A stretch of DNA of 13,568 bases. Source: an uncultured Coprococcus sp. (lineage in GTDB: Bacteria > Bacillota > Clostridia > Lachnospirales > Lachnospiraceae). The position numbers and the translations under genes were made by a program. Below, one piece after another: positions 1 through 5,470 of this stretch. Under the pieces are notes generated by a model. The model saw only the letters and a program-made list of their open reading frames with translations, did no database searches and was not told where the DNA came from. Numbering within the stretch: the stretch's first letter is position 1; each line of letters starts with the position of its first letter. The DNA lies in NCBI GenBank assembly GCA_900557435.1, contig USSH01000037.1, positions 1-13,568 on the forward strand. Reading direction: 5' to 3'.

Positions 1-12
1 TATTCTTGATCG

Positions 13-48
13 GGGGGAGTGTCCACTTTTGGGGGAGGCTCCATTTTT
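13..48. repeat. Two tandem 18-bp repeats, possible insertion-element end
   Basis: Two abutting 18-bp copies, GGGGGAGTGTCCACTTTT (13-30) and GGGGGAGGCTCCATTTTT (31-48), differ at three positions. Several short repeats near an end are a known feature of IS21-family elements, and the motif TGTCCACTTTT resembles such ends as I remember them. No transposase is visible, because the sequence stops 12 bases to the left. The repeat itself is seen directly. Its identity as an insertion-element end is a guess, and a decayed intergenic repeat is equally possible. Confidence 0.4.
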
Positions 49-91
49 TAAATCAGCAGGGATTTTTTATTAGATCTTCTTGTCGAACCAA

Positions 92-121
92 AACACTTTG
101 ACATACAAGATCACAAGTGTT
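92..121. promoter_or_regulatory. 7-bp inverted repeat over the upstream bioY promoter
   Basis: AACACTT (92-98) and AAGTGTT (115-121) form a perfect inverted repeat with a 16-base gap. It spans the -35 to -10 interval of the upstream promoter. The gap resembles that of the two BirA-like sites downstream, but the arm sequence is different, so this would be a site for another regulator or chance in AT-rich DNA. Confidence 0.25.
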
Positions 122-126
122 AATAT
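98..126 (+). promoter_or_regulatory. Candidate upstream promoter P1 of bioY
   Basis: A perfect -35 hexamer TTGACA (98-103) is followed after 17 bases by TAATAT (121-126), which matches the -10 consensus at four of six positions. Transcription would start near 133, inside the first BirA-like operator. The perfect -35 and exact spacing support it; the imperfect -10 lowers confidence. Confidence 0.4.
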
Positions 127-127
127 G

Positions 128-162
128 AATGTTAACCTATTATTATTTTTATAGTTGACATT
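128..162. promoter_or_regulatory. BirA-like operator 1 upstream of bioY
   Basis: The arms AATGTTAACC (128-137) and AGTTGACATT (153-162) form an inverted repeat separated by 15 bases. This matches the known Gram-positive/clostridial BirA operator pattern, in which TGTTAACC-like arms are 14-16 bases apart and control biotin synthesis and uptake genes. The right arm contains the -35 hexamer TTGACA of promoter P2, and the left arm covers the predicted start of P1, so bound BirA-biotinyl-AMP would block both. Confidence 0.8.
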
Positions 163-183
163 TTGATATATGCACTATATAAT
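155..183 (+). promoter_or_regulatory. Main sigma-A promoter P2 of bioY
   Basis: TTGACA (155-160), a 17-base spacer and TATAAT (178-183) make a perfect consensus sigma-A promoter. Start is expected near 190, giving a leader of about 150 nt before the bioY ATG. The -35 lies in the right arm of operator 1, and the -10 overlaps the first three bases of operator 2. A promoter this strong would need firm repression, which fits a gene silenced when biotin is plentiful. Confidence 0.85.
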
Positions 184-216
184 GTCAACCGTAGCCCTTG
201 TGTATAGGTTAACATT
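181..216. promoter_or_regulatory. BirA-like operator 2 upstream of bioY
   Basis: The arms AATGTCAACC (181-190) and GGTTAACATT (207-216) form an inverted repeat with a 16-base spacer and one mismatched pair. It is the same motif as operator 1 and starts inside the -10 box of P2. The site covers the expected transcription start, so occupancy would prevent open-complex formation or escape. Confidence 0.8.
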
Positions 217-255
217 CCAGGCAGTATTCAGCATCAGCCCGCTGGAACTACCTGG
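217..255 (+). other. Possible hairpin in the bioY leader RNA
   Basis: CCAGG (217-221) pairs with CCTGG (251-255), the next bases AGT (223-225) pair with ACT (247-249) across one mismatch, and CAGC (229-232) can pair with GCTG (241-244) inside. Only a short T run follows, so it is a poor terminator, and it does not match a riboswitch I recognise. The remaining leader up to 342 shows only the ribosome binding site. Confidence 0.25.
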
Positions 256-342
256 TTTTGTTATGAACAGCCGAAAACCTTATCAGTATGCAACGGCTAT
301 TACGATAATAATCAAATATAATCAACTGGAGGACTAAATACC

Positions 343-930
343 ATGAAAAACAAATTTACAACTGTCGAGCTAGTTATGATGGCTATGTTTACAGCCATCC
401 TCTGTGTATCTGCTTACCTGAGCATTCCTACACCGCTTCCAAACGCAGCTCACATAACACTTCTCAACTTTATGATCATACTCATTGCTCTTGTATTTGA
501 GCTTAGAGATTCAACAATCATTATCGCCCTGTGGATGATCCTCGGTGCAATAGGTGTTCCGGTATTTATCGGTGGAGGCTCAGGACTTGGATATCTCTTC
601 GGAGTATTTGGCGGCTATACATTCTCATTCATAATCGCCTCAATAGTGATCGGATTGATAAAAAGCAAGAAATACAACAGACTTACATATACACTATTTG
701 CTATTCTTGGTGTCGTATTGATCGATATAATCGGTATGATATGGTGGAAGTTCAACGGAAACCTCACATGGAAAGTTGCTTTCCTTTCAGGATTTGTTGC
801 ATTCATCCCTCTTGATCTTCTCAAGGCTGTGGTAGCAGCCCAGCTTGTACCTCTGTTTTCCAGGCTTCTCCCTGATAAGTCGGACAGCAAGCAGGAATCA
901 GATGTTGCTAAGGCATCTGCTACAGAATAA
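343..930 (+). CDS. bioY: BioY biotin transporter, ECF S component
   Basis: This 195-residue integral membrane protein is the biotin-binding S component of an energy-coupling-factor transporter, acting in the cytoplasmic membrane. It has about six hydrophobic segments and the family motif G-A-I-G-V-P-V-F followed by a glycine-rich stretch ending G-V-F-G-G-Y (residues about 68-92), where many BioY proteins read G-P-T-G-G-Y. Length fits the family. The C-terminal 20 residues are hydrophilic and Ser/Ala/Asp-rich. The ATG has a GGAGG ribosome binding site at 328-332. No ecfA/ecfT genes or biotin-synthesis genes are adjacent, so it probably uses a shared ECF module encoded elsewhere. Two BirA-like operators over its promoter predict repression by biotin-loaded BirA. 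It is monocistronic, bounded by a strong terminator. Confidence 0.93.
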   Translation: MKNKFTTVELVMMAMFTAILCVSAYLSIPTPLPNAAHITLLNFMIILIALVFELRDSTIIIALWMILGAIGVPVFIGGGSGLGYLFGVFGGYTFSFIIASIVIGLIKSKKYNRLTYTLFAILGVVLIDIIGMIWWKFNGNLTWKVAFLSGFVAFIPLDLLKAVVAAQLVPLFSRLLPDKSDSKQESDVAKASATE

Positions 931-999
931 TATATCCGACGCAGGAGACATGCAAAATGCTCTCTCATACGTCTGTTTCAATGTATTATAAGAACATCC

Positions 1000-1058
1000 G
1001 CCGTATACGTCTGTTGGCTACAAAATATATCCAGCAGCCATATACGGCAGTTTTTTTT
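1000..1058 (+). terminator. Intrinsic terminator of bioY
   Basis: GCCGTATA (1000-1007) pairs perfectly with TATACGGC (1041-1048). The stem continues inward with mismatches through CTG-TGG against CCAGCAG, and a run of eight T residues follows at 1051-1058. This is a strong Rho-independent terminator. Confidence 0.88.
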
Positions 1059-1069
1059 GCATTTTTGTT

Positions 1070-1087
1070 TAGTAAATATATTTACTA
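1070..1087. promoter_or_regulatory. Perfect 18-bp palindrome, candidate operator of the XRE gene
   Basis: TAGTAAATATATTTACTA is identical to its own reverse complement over 18 bases. It lies 50 bases upstream of the XRE-family ATG and just after the bioY terminator. XRE regulators commonly bind such symmetrical AT-rich sites near their own promoters, so autoregulation is a reasonable inference. I could not define a convincing -35/-10 pair around it. Confidence 0.5.
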
Positions 1088-1137
1088 GAATCCCAAGTGG
1101 CATCACGTCCTATGCTATCATTTTTCTGGGTGAGAGC

Positions 1138-1476
1138 ATGAATTATACTTATTTCGAAGATGACAAAAAATATATACAACGTATACGTGAGCTGAGAGAG
1201 GACCACGATTATTCACAGGAATACGTGGCTGATTATCTATGCACATCACAGACCATGTACGCGCGTTACGAACGAGATGCCAGCGCTATGCCTATCCGTC
1301 ATCTCTTATATCTTGCAAAACTCTATAACGTATCCTCCGATTACATCCTCGGGTTGACAGATCTGCCATCCACTTATAACGACATAATAAATGAGTTGGC
1401 AACAGGCGAATCCGCAGCAGCCAGGGACAAGTCACACTCCGATAAATACTCATTCCGGTGGAAATCACCAAAGTAA
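1138..1476 (+). CDS. XRE-family helix-turn-helix regulator
   Basis: This 112-residue protein has an N-terminal XRE/Cro-CI type DNA-binding domain at residues about 14-72. The order is a first helix Y-I-Q-R-I-R-E-L-R-E-D-H, then S-Q-E-Y-V-A-D-Y-L as helix 2 and T-M-Y-A-R-Y-E-R as the recognition helix. It closes with L-A-K-L-Y-N-V-S-S-D-Y-I-L-G-L, very typical of the family. The C-terminal 40 residues are polar and unrecognised, with no visible sensor or peptidase domain. The open frame extends back to a TTG at 1057, but that lies in the bioY terminator and would add an unrelated stretch, so the ATG at 1138 with a weak upstream GGTGAG is preferred. It is probably a cytoplasmic repressor; the target is unknown, and the upstream palindrome suggests self-control. 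The next gene is convergent. Confidence 0.82.
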   Translation: MNYTYFEDDKKYIQRIRELREDHDYSQEYVADYLCTSQTMYARYERDASAMPIRHLLYLAKLYNVSSDYILGLTDLPSTYNDIINELATGESAAARDKSHSDKYSFRWKSPK

Positions 1477-1527
1477 CCGTTACGGATGCATGAGCAACAG
1501 CAGAGGATCAAGCGTTCTGGCAGCATG

Positions 1528-3090
1528 CTAATGGGTCACACATTTGACCACTATCAGCTTATCACCCTTCTGTATCTTATCATCTTCAATGTTATTTATC
1601 TTCCGTATCGAGTCCAGGCTTGAATAATACTGTTTTGCTATCGACCATATACTGTCTCCATCTTTCACCACATATCCCACAATTCCCGGTGATTCAGCTT
1701 TTTTCTTCATATCCACAGGTGCAACAGTCATATCATTTATAACCTCTATCTCTTTTCGCGTAAATATCGTCATTCCCATATCCACTATTGCTTTCATCTC
1801 AACCTCATCACTGCCCGGAAGAGTTGCTGAAATCTGACTGAGGGCAGGAGTTATCCTGATAGAATCCTGTGGTCGCAGCGGTATTGTCTCAAGCCGGTAA
1901 GTGAACGGTGCCGCTATCTCCATCTGGCAGAGTGGTCTGCTGTCATCAGATGAAACATACATGATTGAAGCTTTTACTGCTCCATCCACTATCACCGCAT
2001 CATCTGAGGGCTTCACGTCATCTATATCCACAATACCTGTGATATTTACAACCTGAAGTATAGCAGGCTGACTGCTCTTTATCCTTTCTTTTTTTACCAC
2101 CTTGGTCTTGGCGTTATTCCTCATCAACAGATTCTCGTAGCTGAAGCCTGACCTGACAGGTTCAACCTCAGCAGAATAAGAAAACATATCTCGAAGAAGT
2201 TCTGTCTCAACATCCTCATATACCTTTACGTCCAAGTTAAGGCAACTCTCAACCTGCAGTATCCTGTCTTCTCCATGTTCATCAGCCCTCACCGACACAA
2301 CCCCTCGTCCAACTGATATGATGTCATCCAATATCATATCCTCATTTATACCATCGCAGTTTATGGTGTCCTGAAACTCTCTGGATGCATTCACATACTG
2401 TATCGGCGCCAGTTCATCCTCTGGTCTGTATATGACAAATATATCCATTCTGCCGCTTATATGAACCCCCATATCAGTCGCCCGGCTCTCCAGCTCCGCA
2501 AATGTCACCTGATCCCATAGGATTCGCCCTATATCAGGTTTGTTGGCAGGGATCTCCACGTCTTCTTTCAACTTCACCATATCTCTCGACGATGCCACAA
2601 CATTGGTAAAACATATCTTTTCAGTCATGCATTCTATACCGGAACCATTTGCTATTCCCGATGCACCCTCCACCACAGCCTGCTGACATGCCCATAGTTT
2701 TATCTGAACCAGCCCTCTGACCTCATATTTGCGGGAATTTATCACAGTAACATACAGATCTTCAAGGGTGCTCTGCAGCGATACCTTATCCCCCGGCATC
2801 AATCCGTCAGCATTGATCATCTCCTCAAACGGAATATCTCCTTCGTGATTTTCAAACATGCTTCCATCGCTGTCAGTCTGATAAAGGATCGCATAATTCA
2901 CACTACCCGATATCCTTACCCTTCCCTCCAGCACCTCAGTCTCATCGAGAGATATCTGTCCCTTACTGGCGATAAACCTGTCTATGTCACCTTTTGCATC
3001 CGGTACATTGAAATCATCATCCACCGTAAATTCCATGTATTTAGCAGTCTTCAGATTGGTTGTCGTTATCCTGTTCTTGATCAGCTCCAT
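1528..3090 (-). CDS. SPOCS (DUF3794) x3 plus LysM protein, likely spore envelope
   Basis: This protein of about 520 residues has three SPOCS/DUF3794-type beta-rich units at roughly residues 50-140, 200-295 and 355-455. Each shows a pattern like R-I-S-G-S-V-N-Y-A-I-L-Y or M-D-I-F-V-I-Y. A C-terminal LysM domain at about 474-518 has G-D-S-I-W-S-I-A-K-Q-Y and N-N-I-E-D-D-K-I-Q-K-G-D-K-L. SPOCS domains occur in spore coat and inner-coat proteins of Firmicutes, and LysM binds peptidoglycan, so a role in attaching coat layers to the cortex is the likely function. No signal peptide is seen, as expected for mother-cell coat proteins. The frame also has a GTG at 3102, but its ribosome binding site would touch it. 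ATG at 3090 gives the usual M-E-L-I-K start of the family. It lies 73 bp after the PrcB-like gene and is probably co-transcribed. No clear terminator is visible in the short gap to the convergent XRE gene. Confidence 0.82.
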   Translation of the reverse strand: MELIKNRITTTNLKTAKYMEFTVDDDFNVPDAKGDIDRFIASKGQISLDETEVLEGRVRISGSVNYAILYQTDSDGSMFENHEGDIPFEEMINADGLMPGDKVSLQSTLEDLYVTVINSRKYEVRGLVQIKLWACQQAVVEGASGIANGSGIECMTEKICFTNVVASSRDMVKLKEDVEIPANKPDIGRILWDQVTFAELESRATDMGVHISGRMDIFVIYRPEDELAPIQYVNASREFQDTINCDGINEDMILDDIISVGRGVVSVRADEHGEDRILQVESCLNLDVKVYEDVETELLRDMFSYSAEVEPVRSGFSYENLLMRNNAKTKVVKKERIKSSQPAILQVVNITGIVDIDDVKPSDDAVIVDGAVKASIMYVSSDDSRPLCQMEIAAPFTYRLETIPLRPQDSIRITPALSQISATLPGSDEVEMKAIVDMGMTIFTRKEIEVINDMTVAPVDMKKKAESPGIVGYVVKDGDSIWSIAKQYYSSLDSIRKINNIEDDKIQKGDKLIVVKCVTH

Positions 3091-3163
3091 ATCATTTTCC
3101 ACTCCACTTTTCTTTTTTTGCTATAAACCAATACACCACACGCTCTTTATAACGATATATTCT

Positions 3164-3613
3164 CTACTTAAACACTACAGGCATATCCATCTTCATTATT
3201 CTTATAACAGTATATGGGAACGATACTCCATCACCCTTTACCCCATCTGACGGAGTAGCAGTCTGTCTGAGTATAGACTTTACATATATGGCATTATCAT
3301 CCTTATACATCTCATCGATCACCATTCCCACATCATCTCTTTCCTGCATTCCGGCTGCCATAACTATATATGTATATGTACTGTTGGAATAAACCAGATT
3401 AAATGGCTTTTCTTTCTTCTTGTCGATTATTGTCACCAGCTCATCCGGCAGCATAGTCTCGTCACACACATCATACATTAGTTTTTCCCCATCGTCTGAA
3501 ATATCAAATCTGCCACATCCGGTACACATTTCCGCAATAACGACCATGGCTATAATGATCAGCACCAGCCTGCCACATAGCCAGCCGCGCTTATATGACT
3601 GCCCATTTTCCAC
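3164..3613 (-). CDS. PrcB-like membrane-anchored protein
   Basis: This small protein of about 149 residues starts with a short basic stretch, then one strong hydrophobic segment (L-V-L-I-I-I-A-M-V-V-I-A), then M-C-T-G-C-G. That is a lipobox-like end, though Cys at -3 is atypical. The C-terminal part has Y-T-Y-I-V-M-A-A-G and a closing F-P-Y-T-V-I-R-I-M-K-M-D-M-P-V-V-F-K. This resembles the C-terminal domain of the PrcB family, known in Treponema as a partner that stabilises a protease; the match is by pattern only. Start choice: an extended ribosome binding site GGAGGTGAT (3626-3618) overlaps the possible GTG (3622) and ATG (3619) starts, so GTG at 3613, eight bases after GGAGG, is best placed. 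A second strong site-like AAGGAGGG (3649-3642) has no start after it. The gene precedes the SPOCS/LysM gene, so a shared sporulation or envelope role is inferred. Confidence 0.65.
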   Translation of the reverse strand: MENGQSYKRGWLCGRLVLIIIAMVVIAEMCTGCGRFDISDDGEKLMYDVCDETMLPDELVTIIDKKKEKPFNLVYSNSTYTYIVMAAGMQERDDVGMVIDEMYKDDNAIYVKSILRQTATPSDGVKGDGVSFPYTVIRIMKMDMPVVFK

Positions 3614-3700
3614 GTACATCACCTCCGATACTATATATATGCCCTCCTTGCTTTACATATTCCAATATATAATATCTATTCATCGCCGGCAGCTTTCATT

Positions 3701-3762
3701 CCTCTGCGCCTCCGCCGTCAAATCCCAACATTTCTCTGCTCCTCCATCGTCAAATCCCAGCA
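3701..3762. repeat. Imperfect 30-bp tandem duplication, period 32
   Basis: Positions 3701-3730 and 3733-3762 align with five differences in 30 bases; the core CGTCAAATCCCA is identical. They sit between the VanZ gene terminator and the PrcB-like gene. The period is not a multiple of three, so it is not coding. On the minus strand each copy begins G-G-G-A-T-T-T-G-A-C-G and contains a purine-rich GGAGG-like stretch. No function is known to me. Confidence 0.6.
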
Positions 3763-3806
3763 AAAAACAGGTTATCCCATGAATGATTCCAACATAGGAT
3801 AACCTG
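3762..3806 (-). terminator. Intrinsic terminator of the VanZ-RDD gene
   Basis: Perfect 10-bp arms CAGGTTATCC (3768-3777) and GGATAACCTG (3797-3806) are extended by two further pairs. On the minus strand they are followed by six T residues (complement of 3762-3767). The hairpin begins about 30 bases after the VanZ-RDD stop codon and separates that gene from the PrcB-like gene. Confidence 0.88.
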
Positions 3807-3835
3807 AATAATTTATAGCGATTATTTATTTTTGT

Positions 3836-5323
3836 TTATTTATTCTTGTCCTCATCAGCCCAGAGATCGAAATTCGGGTCTGTTATCTGTTCAGTGTGTG
3901 CATCTGTCTCATGGTGTGCCTCCATCGCTTCTTCTGTTTTTGATGGGTTTACTGTCTCTGTCCGTTTTTCTTTTTTCGATGGCTTCTCAGTCTCTGTCCG
4001 TTTTTCTTTTTTCGATGGCTTCTCAGCCTCCGTCCGTTTTTCTTCTTTCGATGGCTTTTCGGTCTCCGTCCGCTCCGCAGATTTTCCGTTCATCCTCTCC
4101 TCAGCCTGACGTACTTCCTCCTCAAACTCAAGCGGATTGGTAAACATCTTTTTGCTCGGTCTTACAAGCCAGCCGTCCGCCGACTGAATATATCCGCTTG
4201 CATCCTCCGGAGCAGGAGTCATGCCCTTGACCTTTATAGTACTGACAAACGAAGTCTTAAACCACATATCATAATATATTCTCCTGGTGGACCACACAAT
4301 GATCGCATTCACCATATAGAATAAGAATATTGCCAGACCAACCACAGCAGCCACGATCAACTTGTTATCTCTCGATGCCTGAAGCTCCTTCGCCCCTCTT
4401 ATGAGATATTCACCTATAAACAAAGGGATCACCGCATAATAAAGTGCCACAAATGCATTTCTGAAAATCATTCTTATATTTCGGTGATCTGGTGCTGAGA
4501 TCCTAAGTCTTGCTATGCAGCAGCCAAATGTCCGTCCGTTGGTAATAAGCGGGAACACTACATAATACAGTACAAATGCAGCAGCTATCGCTATAGCGGT
4601 CCATTTAGGATATTTGTACATCACATAGAAACATATGCCGCCAAATATCAATGTATCAATACCACACATCACGGTACGTCTGAGTCCCGACACCCGCAGG
4701 CCCTTTGCATACGCTTTGTTATCAATATCATCCCTGGATGGAACCGGCAGCATAAGCCCCAATATGCTCATCAGAACATACCCCAGCATTCCTCCCATGG
4801 TATTCTGGATCAGGTCATCCACGTCGCATATTCTGTATGAGCCCTGATATATGAAATACAGTCCGGTATACTGTGTAAACTCAAAAAATGCCGACAAACA
4901 GAATGTGAGGAATGTCGTAACAAGAAATTTTTTCTTGAAATAATACTTCATATACATTCCAAATGGCATGGTGAGAAGCACGTTAAACAGAACTACATAC
5001 ACACACTCCTGTCTGAGAGCTGCAACATATGTTGATCTGTCATGAATGTTCAGAACCGTCTCCGCTTTGAACTTTTCTATAAACTTAAACGGCACAAGAT
5101 TCAGTTCTCTGCCCGGTCCCACCTCATATCTGTGCGGCAATGGCATAATGACCAGAAAGTATGCGCATAACATATAGAAAAAGAATGTAAAGAGTATGAG
5201 TGATCTCAGAAAACTGACCGAGCCATATTTGAAGTATTGCACTATGATATATGGCAATGTAAGTATGAGGGCGATCACTGGAAATACAAACATCGCAAAT
5301 TTTATTGCTGTAATATATCCCAT
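3836..5323 (-). CDS. VanZ-RDD fusion membrane protein with repetitive charged tail
   Basis: This 495-residue polytopic membrane protein has an N-terminal VanZ-like domain at about 1-200. Marks are N-L-V-P-F near residue 75 and F-E-F-T-Q-Y followed by C-D-V-D-D-L-I-Q-N-T-M-G-G-M-L-G near 148-180. An RDD domain follows at about 210-375, with R-R-T-V-M-C-G-I-D-T-L-I and T-N-G-R-T-F-G-C-C-I-A-R-L-R-I. The last 120 residues are soluble and highly charged, with three near copies of E-K-P-S-K-K-E-K-R-T-E-T and an acidic end. VanZ proteins are linked to low-level teicoplanin resistance, and RDD proteins often to ion or compatible-solute transport; the role of this fusion is not known. The ATG has an AAGGAGG site eight bases upstream. 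It is flanked by terminators on both sides and so appears monocistronic. Confidence 0.85.
   Translation of the reverse strand: MGYITAIKFAMFVFPVIALILTLPYIIVQYFKYGSVSFLRSLILFTFFFYMLCAYFLVIMPLPHRYEVGPGRELNLVPFKFIEKFKAETVLNIHDRSTYVAALRQECVYVVLFNVLLTMPFGMYMKYYFKKKFLVTTFLTFCLSAFFEFTQYTGLYFIYQGSYRICDVDDLIQNTMGGMLGYVLMSILGLMLPVPSRDDIDNKAYAKGLRVSGLRRTVMCGIDTLIFGGICFYVMYKYPKWTAIAIAAAFVLYYVVFPLITNGRTFGCCIARLRISAPDHRNIRMIFRNAFVALYYAVIPLFIGEYLIRGAKELQASRDNKLIVAAVVGLAIFLFYMVNAIIVWSTRRIYYDMWFKTSFVSTIKVKGMTPAPEDASGYIQSADGWLVRPSKKMFTNPLEFEEEVRQAEERMNGKSAERTETEKPSKEEKRTEAEKPSKKEKRTETEKPSKKEKRTETVNPSKTEEAMEAHHETDAHTEQITDPNFDLWADEDKNK
3954..4061 (-). repeat. Three 36-bp in-frame repeats in the VanZ-RDD tail
   Basis: Units at 3954-3989, 3990-4025 and 4026-4061 are nearly identical at the base level, with partial copies on both sides. 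Each encodes 12 residues, consensus E-K-P-S-K-K-E-K-R-T-E-T, giving a Lys/Glu-rich disordered tail. High base identity, including silent positions, suggests recent slippage. Confidence 0.85.
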
Positions 5324-5367
5324 CGGGTCAACCTCCTTTCACTAGCTTTCATCAATTAAAATTAAAC

Positions 5368-5396
5368 ATTATTGGATTACCAAATATACAAAACAA
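5368..5396 (-). promoter_or_regulatory. Weak candidate promoter of the VanZ-RDD gene
   Basis: On the minus strand TTGTTT (5396-5391), 17 bases, then AATAAT (5373-5368) could act as a sigma-A promoter about 45 bases before the ATG. The -35 lies in the T-rich tail of the aspS terminator. Both boxes are imperfect in an AT-rich stretch, so this is only the best candidate seen. Confidence 0.3.
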
Positions 5397-5431
5397 ATCT
5401 GCCGCATGACGTCTTAATGGCGCATGCGGCA
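5388..5431 (-). terminator. Intrinsic terminator after aspS
   Basis: TGCCGCATG (5400-5408) and CATGCGGCA (5423-5431) are perfect 9-bp arms, with a further CG pair inside. On the minus strand they are followed by a T-rich tail with an interrupted T run. The hairpin lies about 40 bases beyond the aspS stop and closes the Rel-to-aspS gene run. Confidence 0.78.
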
Positions 5432-5470
5432 TCCTTGCTCATTGAATTATCTGTCATAGATTATTAAGCA

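Noticed and set aside
1057..1137. Longer XRE protein starting with TTG at 1057
   Set aside because: The TTG lies in the T run of the bioY terminator and the added residues do not resemble the family; the ATG at 1138 starts just before the helix-turn-helix domain.
1477..1527. Terminator between the convergent XRE and SPOCS/LysM genes
   Set aside because: Short inverted repeats exist but none has a useful stem plus a T run on either strand.
3701..3762. CRISPR-like repeats
   Set aside because: Only two imperfect copies with a 2-base gap, no spacers and no cas genes.
3832..4143. Open frames on the plus strand across the VanZ-RDD tail, with Phe/Ser-rich repeats
   Set aside because: They are antisense reflections of the 36-bp repeats in the real minus-strand gene and have no ribosome binding site or family resemblance.
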